NCBI GenBank assembly: GCA_900556975.1
Contig: USQZ01000054.1
Span: forward strand, 1 to 10,277
Length of the DNA: 10,277 nt
Source of the DNA: an uncultured Clostridium sp.
GTDB lineage: Bacteria > Bacillota > Clostridia > TANB77 > CAG-508
Direction of reading: 5' to 3'
The notes beneath the pieces were generated by a model. That model searched no databases and was not told the DNA's origin. It worked only from the letters and a program-made list of their open reading frames with translations. Positions 1-5,103 of this stretch are shown piece after piece; within the stretch, counting starts at the first letter, position 1, and every line of letters begins with the position of its first letter. The position numbers and the translations under genes were made by a program.

Positions 1-125
1 AGAAAATATTATATTTATTTTTTCGTTCCTTGCTAAAATATTTTCCCACCTACTAAACTTCGTTTAGTAGGTTAAGGAAAAACTTTCAAACTGCGCGTCA
101 CTCAAAAATCAAATATAATATTTCG
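1..125 (-). repeat. Diverged MITE-like inverted-repeat element (reverse orientation)
   Basis: Gene-free DNA that folds back on itself. AAATATTATATTT at 4-16 is the exact reverse complement of 111-123. TTTTCC at 41-46 can pair with GGAAAA at 76-81, and the centre is a perfect 10-bp hairpin (49-58 with 62-71, loop TTC). Read on the minus strand it resembles the element at 2361-2530: both have a GCGCG block near one end followed by TCAAAAAT outward, and a CCTTGCT block plus a T-rich run near the other end. The middle is unrelated in sequence. I infer a diverged or shortened family member in the opposite orientation. The left limit may lie outside the window, and the relationship rests on short patches only. 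Confidence 0.5.
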
Positions 126-158
126 TTTTACTAGAATTAATACATGAAAAGTGGTATG

Positions 159-190
159 AAAAGGGGCACCACATTAGTAGCGCCCCTTTT
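159..190 (-). terminator. Rho-independent terminator of the AAA+/M41 protease gene
   Basis: On the minus strand the 9-bp stem AAAAGGGGC (from 190) pairs with GCCCCTTTT (ending at 159) around a 14-nt loop. It begins 14 bases after the stop codon of the protease gene. The terminal U run is short (four), so the U tract is partly inside the stem. The stem is symmetrical enough to work in both directions. Confidence 0.8.
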
Positions 191-204
191 GAGATATTCT
201 ATAG

Positions 205-2256
205 TCACGATTTTGTTACGATTTCTGCAGATTCTGTGATGCCTTCTTCTGAAAGAATATCGGATACTTCTGAATCAGCGAAGATTCTTTCCAATTCAAC
301 CTGAGAAAGAATTCCTTTCTTCATAAGTTCATCAACCAGTTTTTCAAGCTCTGCACTGTGTTCTGCCAACACTTTGTCAGCATAATTTCTTGCCTCGATA
401 AGAATGTCATCCATCTCTTTGCTGATTTTCTCGATGATATTCTCTGTGTACATAGGGTTCTCGCTCTCACGAAGATATACTCGATCTTCTGTAAATTTTT
501 CATCAAGACCGTATCTTGTGATCATGTCTTTAGCAAGACGTGTGGCTTTTGTCAGATCTGAATTTGCGCCTGATGAAAGCTCTTTTGTATACAGCTTTTC
601 TGCTCTTCTACCTCCAAGCAATTTTGCAATTGTCTGGATGTAGTAATCTCTGTTTGCAGATGGTGTTGCATACTCATCTTCTTCAAAGACATTGACTCCT
701 AAGTAGTCCTCTGCTGGCATGATTGATACAGCCAACGTTTTTAAGAACCAGAGTTCTGGAGAAAATCTCTGAACAATGTAGTGTCCGGCTTCATGATAAG
801 CTGTCGCTCTCTTTTTCTTATCTGGCATTCTTTCGAACTGCTTTCTTCTGATTTCGAAGTTATCTAAGATATCTTCTCTATCTACTTCTTTCTTGTCTTT
901 GAGCTCAGCTCCAGCCATTGCTCTATCAAGCAAATCAAGCGTTCTGTCTGGATTCTTTGTCTCAAAGTTGAAGCAGGATGCGTTCAAAATTGTGAAGTCA
1001 ACCAGTTCTTTGCTGATTGTTGTATGATGGAATTCTTCCAGACTTAATATCTGGTTTTTAATCATGTCATACAGCTCGTGCGTCTTCGGCTCTTTAATGA
1101 CGATTTTTTCAAATCTTCGCTTAAGAGCTCCATCTTTTGAAAAATACTTTTCATATTCATCGAAAGTTGTTGCTCCAATCACTTGAGTGTCTCCACGTGC
1201 CAGTATTGGCTTCAGCGAATTGGCTAAATCCAGTTCGCCATCAGAACAAGCACCGGCTCCCAGCACAGTATGAATTTCATCAATGAACAGAATGCAGTTT
1301 GGGTGTGTTTCAAGGAATTTAATCAACTCCTGAAATCTTGCTTCTGCCATCCCACGATACTTTGTACCAGCAACAATCGATGTCACATCCAAAGATAAGA
1401 CAATAGCATCTTTGAATCTGTCATGGCAAATACCCTTTACAATACTCCAAACGAATTTCTCGACAATAGCCGTCTTTCCTACGCCTGGATGTCCTACCAA
1501 TACTGCGTTTCTCTTGGTTGCTTTTGAAAGGATCTTGATTAATGTTTCTGTTTCCCGATCCCTTCCAAGAATCTTGCAGTACTCTTCATCTGGAGAATAC
1601 TTATCGTTCATAACTGTTAAGAAGCTTTCCAGATTTTTGGGGAGTAACTGCTTTCTTCTTATAGCATCAAGTCCCGGTTTTTCAAGAGCTGTATCTGGAA
1701 GAATTGCATCTACTCCTAAGCAACTTGTTACAAGTTCCATGTATTCATCCGGCATACTCTCAGCAAAGGCTGCAAGCATATAGTGATTGGTTAAAAGCTT
1801 AGCTTTGTACATATTCTCAGCTATATTAACCGCCATCGTCAAAATGCTATACATTTCCTTTGTTATATTGATTTGTTCCTTTCTGCCGCCATCTACGTAC
1901 AAATTGATGGTAACAAATAAACCTTCGAATTTTTTACACTCTTCTCCGGAAAGGATAACAAAGTCTGGCTTTTCGGGATCTGACATTGCTGCTTCCTGTG
2001 CTTCGTTAACAATTTCCATGTACTGCTGTACTCTATCTTCCTCATATGGAAAATATTTCTGGTACATTTCCGTTACTCTTTCTACAATTGCCATATGTTC
2101 CATTCCCTGTTTTAAAAAGTAACGATGTAATGGACTGTCTTTCATTAGTGCCAATGTTCCGAGTCCAATTATTTCTGGGACATATCCAAATCCATTCCGC
2201 TCGGCTACTGCTTTTGAAGCTAAAAACAAATTTGCTGCATCGCTATTTAGTTTCAT
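205..2256 (-). CDS. Clp-N / ClpB-type AAA+ ATPase fused to FtsH-type M41 zinc metallopeptidase
   Basis: Predicted ATP-dependent protease, 683 aa. Residues about 5-55 and 130-185 look like two degenerate Clp_N repeats separated by an insertion. A ClpA/ClpB D1-type AAA+ module follows at about 215-470: Walker A GHPGVGKT (255-262), pore-loop KYRG with Tyr300, Walker B ILFIDEIH (322-329), sensor-1 region IGATT (360-364) and arginine-finger candidates R380/R381. The C-terminal part is M41: HEAGH (488-492) gives the zinc-binding His488/His492 and catalytic Glu489, GGRRAEKL is at 548-555, and SGANSDL supplies the likely third zinc ligand Asp567. FtsH normally carries its own classic-clade AAA ring and N-terminal membrane helices. 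Here the ring is Clp-type and no membrane helix is visible, so the protein should be cytosolic. The start is set by AGGAGGT 7 bases upstream. It is a single-gene unit with its own promoter and terminator. Substrates are unknown. It is not FtsH, ClpA or ClpB itself, so no symbol is given. Confidence 0.9.
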   Translation of the reverse strand: MKLNSDAANLFLASKAVAERNGFGYVPEIIGLGTLALMKDSPLHRYFLKQGMEHMAIVERVTEMYQKYFPYEEDRVQQYMEIVNEAQEAAMSDPEKPDFVILSGEECKKFEGLFVTINLYVDGGRKEQINITKEMYSILTMAVNIAENMYKAKLLTNHYMLAAFAESMPDEYMELVTSCLGVDAILPDTALEKPGLDAIRRKQLLPKNLESFLTVMNDKYSPDEEYCKILGRDRETETLIKILSKATKRNAVLVGHPGVGKTAIVEKFVWSIVKGICHDRFKDAIVLSLDVTSIVAGTKYRGMAEARFQELIKFLETHPNCILFIDEIHTVLGAGACSDGELDLANSLKPILARGDTQVIGATTFDEYEKYFSKDGALKRRFEKIVIKEPKTHELYDMIKNQILSLEEFHHTTISKELVDFTILNASCFNFETKNPDRTLDLLDRAMAGAELKDKKEVDREDILDNFEIRRKQFERMPDKKKRATAYHEAGHYIVQRFSPELWFLKTLAVSIMPAEDYLGVNVFEEDEYATPSANRDYYIQTIAKLLGGRRAEKLYTKELSSGANSDLTKATRLAKDMITRYGLDEKFTEDRVYLRESENPMYTENIIEKISKEMDDILIEARNYADKVLAEHSAELEKLVDELMKKGILSQVELERIFADSEVSDILSEEGITESAEIVTKS

Positions 2257-2306
2257 AACTATTACCTCCTATATAATGTATCAGCTTGGTGATAAGTAAC
2301 ATAATC

Positions 2307-2335
2307 ATTTTATATCGTTATGGCTGATTTGTCAA
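2307..2335 (-). promoter_or_regulatory. Sigma-A-type promoter of the protease gene
   Basis: On the minus strand a consensus -35 TTGACA (2330-2335) is separated by 17 bases from a -10 TAAAAT (2307-2312). Transcription would begin near 2300, giving a leader of about 45 nt that contains the AGGAGGT site. The -35 box overlaps the 14-bp motif shared with the promoter at 3142-3170. Confidence 0.8.
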
Positions 2336-2345
2336 TGTTTTTGGC
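2332..2345 (-). promoter_or_regulatory. Shared 14-bp motif GCCAAAAACATTGA, copy A (candidate operator)
   Basis: Minus-strand GCCAAAAACATTGA whose last four bases are the first four of the -35 box. It is identical to 3167-3180, with the same spacing to the -10 hexamer. Directly upstream in this copy is another GCCAAAAA-like run (2346-2353), so the half-site is tandemly repeated here. It does not match the CtsR, CIRCE/HrcA or LexA consensus as I know them. Confidence 0.55.
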
Positions 2346-2360
2346 TTTTTTGGCTTGTTT

Positions 2361-2530
2361 ATAAAAATACATATTGAAAATTTTTGAATCACCGCGCGGG
2401 GACCAAACGAACGAAGTGAGTTCGATTGAAGCATTCTTCCCGCTTTGAAAATAAAATTGATAAATTTTTATTTTCAAATTCCGAGGAATGCGACAGCAAG
2501 GTGTGAAAAAATTTCAATATGTATTTTTAT
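2361..2530 (+). repeat. MITE-like element with 19-bp terminal inverted repeats
   Basis: The first 19 bases, ATAAAAATACATATTGAAA (2361-2379), are the exact reverse complement of 2512-2530. Inside are nested hairpins: a perfect 13-bp stem 2444-2456 with 2466-2478, an outer GCATTC/GAATGC pair (2431-2436 with 2486-2491), and a small CGAAC/GTTCG stem around GAAGTGA (2408-2424). There is no ORF. The first 58 bases recur at 10222-10277 with one substitution and a 2-base deletion. Size, inverted ends and lack of coding capacity fit a MITE mobilised in trans, or a structured extragenic repeat. No clear target duplication can be assigned in the AT-rich flanks. The element fills most of the 348-bp gap between the protease gene and the 44-aa gene. 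Confidence 0.8.
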
Positions 2531-2548
2531 ATGCCAAATTAAATAAAG

Positions 2549-2582
2549 AAAAAACAGGGGTGGTTTCCCACTCCTGTTTTTT
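2549..2582 (-). terminator. Strong rho-independent terminator, probably bidirectional
   Basis: A 15-bp stem (2549-2563 with 2568-2582, one G-T wobble, 4-nt loop) has an A-run on one side and a T-run on the other. It lies 22 bases beyond the stop of the 44-aa gene on the minus strand and should end the two-gene membrane-protein transcript. It separates that unit from the repeat element and the protease promoter. Confidence 0.85.
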
Positions 2583-2604
2583 TCTTTTGTCCAACATTTG
2601 TATT

Positions 2605-2739
2605 TTACTTGCTTAAAAATCTGTTGTATATTGCTTTGCCAACAAACTGGGCTGCAATGTATACCAGCATAAGAAAAGCAAGTTCATAAACTTTAAAAAT
2701 CAGTGCGAGTACAACTAAGATAACACAAAATCCTAACAT
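2605..2739 (-). CDS. Small hydrophobic membrane protein (44 aa)
   Basis: I translated this by hand because it is short: 44 codons beginning MLGFCVILVVLALIF and ending NRFLSK. AGGAGGT at 2746-2752 lies 6 bases before the ATG and the reading frame closes with TAA. Residues about 3-15 and 19-31 are hydrophobic, fitting one long or two short membrane segments, with a basic C-terminal tail (K, R, K). It is the second gene of a unit with the 84-aa gene (65-base gap, no obvious promoter between) and is followed by a strong terminator. The good ribosome binding site and tight packing argue that it is real. No family is recognised and the function is unknown. Confidence 0.75.
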   Translation of the reverse strand: MLGFCVILVVLALIFKVYELAFLMLVYIAAQFVGKAIYNRFLSK

Positions 2740-2804
2740 ACTACTACCTCCTAATAAAATTAAACATACAACTTGGACAGAGTTTAACGTAGGCTAAAAT
2801 TATT

Positions 2805-3059
2805 TCATTCCCTCATAAAGAATATGAAGGCTTTTGCAGCGATTCCGAAGCATAATAGAATCGCTAACGTTCCTGCGCCATCGGACATTTGCTCCACGGT
2901 TCCGTGAACTGCAATGTCGATTGCGAGGATTACAAGCCCTACGATTATCAGGATAGTGCTGAATTTCCATAAGAGCTTCAGTACTATTACTGCAAGCGGT
3001 ACTAATAGTAATATGAAGCCCACTTTCAAGAGTACAATAAGAATTTCTCCTAATGTCAT
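2805..3059 (-). CDS. Small three-helix membrane protein (84 aa), unknown function
   Basis: A very hydrophobic 84-aa protein with likely membrane segments at residues about 6-29, 33-51 and 62-81. The loop VHGTVEQMSDGAG (51-63) is the only polar stretch, and the charged end is MRE. AGGAGG (3070-3075) sits 10 bases before the ATG. It is the first gene of the unit with the 44-aa gene and is driven by the promoter at 3142-3170, whose 14-bp motif is shared with the protease promoter downstream. This suggests, without proving, that the small membrane proteins and the protease act in one process, for example as membrane anchor or adaptor and enzyme. I do not recognise a named family. Confidence 0.8.
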   Translation of the reverse strand: MTLGEILIVLLKVGFILLLVPLAVIVLKLLWKFSTILIIVGLVILAIDIAVHGTVEQMSDGAGTLAILLCFGIAAKAFIFFMRE

Positions 3060-3141
3060 AATAATATTTCCTCCTGTCTTTTTTTTATTGTTTTTCTTTA
3101 CTACTTTACTACTGATAATTTTTTAATCTTATGCTTTTTTT

Positions 3142-3170
3142 ATTATACACTATTTGAGGCCAAAAATCAA
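3142..3170 (-). promoter_or_regulatory. Sigma-A-type promoter of the 84-aa/44-aa unit
   Basis: Minus strand: -35 TTGATT (3165-3170), 17-base spacer, consensus -10 TATAAT (3142-3147). Transcription would begin near 3135 and leave a leader of about 75 nt before the 84-aa gene; that leader contains a short tandem repeat (CTTTACTA twice on the plus strand, 3097-3112). The -35 box lies inside an inverted repeat at 3159-3180. Confidence 0.8.
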
Positions 3171-3180
3171 TGTTTTTGGC
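3159..3180 (-). promoter_or_regulatory. Inverted repeat over the -35 box; contains shared motif copy B (3167-3180)
   Basis: A perfect 8-bp inverted repeat, GCCAAAAA and TTTTTGGC, is separated by 6 bases and spans the -35 hexamer of the 84-aa gene promoter. Its minus-strand left half plus spacer is GCCAAAAACATTGA, identical to 2332-2345 at the protease promoter. The placement fits a repressor operator. It also begins 3 bases after the stop of the DUF6873-like gene, so it could act as a weak transcription-stop hairpin, but no U run follows the stem. Confidence 0.55.
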
Positions 3181-3182
3181 AT

Positions 3183-3872
3183 TTATTGGGTTATTATACT
3201 TCCATAGTCTATTATTTCGAGATTTTTAAAATCTACTAGTTTCAGATTATGGTTGTTTAAATGTTCTATTAAACTTGCTTTATCTAATATTTTATTGCTA
3301 TCTCCAAATATAATAAATTTGTCTTCTATAACTGCTGTTGCACCGCCTATAAAGCCGTTCATTTTCGTTTGTAATCCATTTTTATCTACTAACCTTATAT
3401 TGGTGTTGTCCAGCAATAATACATCCATATTTTCTCTTTTTAGTGTTTCATATATTCCTTCATCAGATGTTATACATGAGTTTTCTGATGTAACAGATAT
3501 ACTGCATTTTGAATAACCTTGCTTTATATTTATTTTTTGTAGGCCTGTGCTATCTATATATTCTGCTACTGCTGGATCTGTATATTTAAAATTGTGTATT
3601 GCTCTTTTGCCAATTTGACATATGTTATATTTAATATCTTCTGGATATTGTGCTCCTACCGGATTGGCACCTTGCTTAGTTTTTAATTTATTTTCTAATT
3701 TCAAATTTGGTGTTTGAAATATTTGATTATTTATTTTGCAAAAGAATATATCTGGGTGTGAAGAAATCTCTTCATACACAGATGATTGGTATGGCAATTC
3801 TATTAAATCACCATACTGTGATAAATATTCTTTTTCAACTTTTCTCATTCTTGAATCAATTATTATTTTCAT
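3183..3872 (-). CDS. DUF6873-family, GME-fold-like protein
   Basis: A 229-aa soluble protein without signal peptide or membrane helix. Motifs I associate with the clostridial family annotated as 'DUF6873 family GME fold protein' are HPDIFFCKI (39-47), YPEDIKYN (76-83), KYTDPAV (96-102), KQGYSKCSI (117-125), ITSDEGIY (134-141) and NGFIGGAT (172-179). The GME fold is the five-bladed fold of arginine deiminases and amidinotransferases. The usual C-terminal catalytic cysteine of those enzymes is not evident here: the protein ends GSIITQ, and Cys123 is the best conserved-looking cysteine. A catalytic role is therefore open. AAAGGA lies about 7 bases before the ATG. The codons are strongly AT-biased compared with the next gene, which begins its promoter within 15 bases of this stop. 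Family assignment is from memory of motifs. Confidence 0.7.
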   Translation of the reverse strand: MKIIIDSRMRKVEKEYLSQYGDLIELPYQSSVYEEISSHPDIFFCKINNQIFQTPNLKLENKLKTKQGANPVGAQYPEDIKYNICQIGKRAIHNFKYTDPAVAEYIDSTGLQKINIKQGYSKCSISVTSENSCITSDEGIYETLKRENMDVLLLDNTNIRLVDKNGLQTKMNGFIGGATAVIEDKFIIFGDSNKILDKASLIEHLNNHNLKLVDFKNLEIIDYGSIITQ

Positions 3873-3920
3873 ATTATTTCCTTTATGTTTTATATATATT
3901 TTAATTCTTGTCTATTTGTT

Positions 3921-3949
3921 ATTATACATTGTTATAGTTCTTTTTTCTA
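3921..3949 (-). promoter_or_regulatory. Possible promoter of the DUF6873-like gene
   Basis: A consensus -10 TATAAT (3921-3926, minus strand) lies about 49 bases before the start codon. A poor -35 (TAGAAA, 3944-3949) lies 17 bases upstream of it. In DNA this AT-rich, a chance TATAAT is not unlikely. Confidence 0.4.
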
Positions 3950-4052
3950 GCATTAATTCTTCTTAATATATTAACTTTTTGAAATAAATATATTATTTTT
4001 ACATTTATTTCTTTAACTACCACTAAGTGTTAGCATTTTACTTTTTCGATTA

Positions 4053-4083
4053 TTGTAAAAATTTTTTTATATGTTACTATAAT
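4053..4083 (+). promoter_or_regulatory. Possible promoter of the 105-aa membrane protein gene
   Basis: Consensus -10 TATAAT at 4078-4083, with a weak TTGTAA at 4053-4058 and a long 19-base spacer. It would give a leader of about 25 nt that includes the AAAGGGGG site. The 243-base gap 3873-4115 otherwise shows only very AT-rich sequence and this pair of diverging promoters. Confidence 0.45.
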
Positions 4084-4115
4084 TTAAAGATTTACAAAAG
4101 AAAGGGGGATATACT

Positions 4116-4433
4116 ATGGATGAACAAAAATACGAAAAAATATTAAAAGATGTAAAATGGAGTTCAATTATTCTTTTGGTTTTAGTTTCATTTCTATTAT
4201 GTATAAATATAATGTCTGGAAATTTAAGTGGACTTTCTGCAGTAGTTGTAGTTATTCGAATAGTTTTGTTATTATTAACAATAGTTGGCTGTAATAATGA
4301 AATGTTGTATGGTCCAATTTGTGGAGTTGTTGTTGCAATTTTAATGATATTATCTTTTTCTATTGTTGCTATTATTATAGGAGTTGCATACTTACTGGAA
4401 TGTATCAGTTTAATTAAATATATGCAAAGCTAA
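4116..4433 (+). CDS. Small integral membrane protein (105 aa), unknown function
   Basis: A short charged N-terminus (MDEQKYEKILKDVKW) is followed by hydrophobic segments at residues about 16-32, 38-58 and 64-99; the last is long enough for two helices. The segments are built mostly from Ile, Val and Leu, and no functional motif is visible. AAAGGGGG (4101-4108) lies 7 bases before the ATG and a strong terminator follows 5 bases after the TAA, so it is a monocistronic gene. It converges on the 195-aa membrane protein gene. It resembles generic small hydrophobic proteins of clostridia, and I cannot name a family. Confidence 0.8.
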   Translation: MDEQKYEKILKDVKWSSIILLVLVSFLLCINIMSGNLSGLSAVVVVIRIVLLLLTIVGCNNEMLYGPICGVVVAILMILSFSIVAIIIGVAYLLECISLIKYMQS

Positions 4434-4438
4434 ATTTT

Positions 4439-4475
4439 AAAACCCGAATATTATTATACTTACTATTCGGGTTTT
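4439..4475 (+). terminator. Rho-independent terminator between convergent genes
   Basis: A perfect 12-bp stem AAAACCCGAATA (4439-4450) with TATTCGGGTTTT (4464-4475) and a 13-nt loop, followed on the plus strand by ATTTTTATT. It ends the 105-aa gene. It also lies 7 bases beyond the stop of the minus-strand 195-aa gene and may end the ABC operon too, though the U run is poorer in that direction. Confidence 0.85.
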
Positions 4476-4482
4476 ATTTTTA

Positions 4483-5070
4483 TTATATAGATTTATTTTC
4501 TAAATATCTCTTTTCTAGTAATATTGCTGATGCATATATTGCACATATTCCAATTTCTACTATTGTTAAATAGTGATACATCTGATTTTTTACTTCTTTG
4601 ATAATTTTTTCCTTTTCTGCTTGATAAATAGCCATTTCGTTTTCATCATATAAATATGGTAATACTCTTTCACTATACTGCCACAAAAAATCTTCTTCTG
4701 TTACTTTCTTTATTGTTGTATCAACATTAGAAAAAATACTAAAAGCTTGTATCAATAATAAGATTATAATAATAATTGATATATTTTTTATTACTTTTAC
4801 TACATCTTCTTTATATATTGTTCCTTTTTTCAAAACTCTTCTATTAGCTAGTTTGAACATTGCAAACACCATTAAAGCTTGTAGTACTACTATAAAAAAA
4901 GCTAATAATGTATATTGCTCATTTTCTACAAAGTATTTATACGTTAGTGTATATATAATTCTATATAAAATTGCAGAAATTCCTCCATATAAAACTAAAG
5001 AAAGCAATAATTCTCCAATCATTTGATTTGCTGTTAATACGTTATTTTCTTCTATTTTTTCTTTCTCCAT
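4483..5070 (-). CDS. Four-helix membrane protein, third gene of the ABC operon (195 aa)
   Basis: Predicted membrane segments at residues about 19-42, 53-73, 96-114 and 166-185. Between the third and fourth is an approximately 50-residue charged stretch (115-165) that includes a short run rich in Glu and Lys likely to be helical. Spacing suggests cytoplasmic N- and C-termini. GGGAGG sits upstream of the ATG, 33 bases after the permease stop and in the same direction, so it is probably co-transcribed with the ATPase and permease as an accessory subunit. No enzymatic motif or known family is recognised. The operon-partner role is inferred from position only. Confidence 0.8.
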   Translation of the reverse strand: MEKEKIEENNVLTANQMIGELLLSLVLYGGISAILYRIIYTLTYKYFVENEQYTLLAFFIVVLQALMVFAMFKLANRRVLKKGTIYKEDVVKVIKNISIIIIILLLIQAFSIFSNVDTTIKKVTEEDFLWQYSERVLPYLYDENEMAIYQAEKEKIIKEVKNQMYHYLTIVEIGICAIYASAILLEKRYLENKSI

Positions 5071-5103
5071 TTTTTCCTCCCTAAATATATTTTTAATTTT
5101 TTA

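Noticed and set aside
1412..2122. Plus-strand open frames opposite the protease gene
   Set aside because: The minus-strand protein has complete, ordered catalytic motifs; the plus-strand frames show no domains and no ribosome sites.
205..2256. Annotation as ordinary FtsH or as ClpB
   Set aside because: It lacks FtsH membrane helices and an FtsH-like AAA module, and it lacks the second ClpB ring; only the fused description fits.
3963..3974. Perfect AT palindrome TTAATATATTAA
   Set aside because: It is expected by chance in very AT-rich DNA, has no G or C, and is not placed at a promoter box.
4019..4030. Short palindrome CACTAAGTG upstream of the 105-aa gene
   Set aside because: Only four-base arms; too short to support an operator call, and no second copy was noticed.
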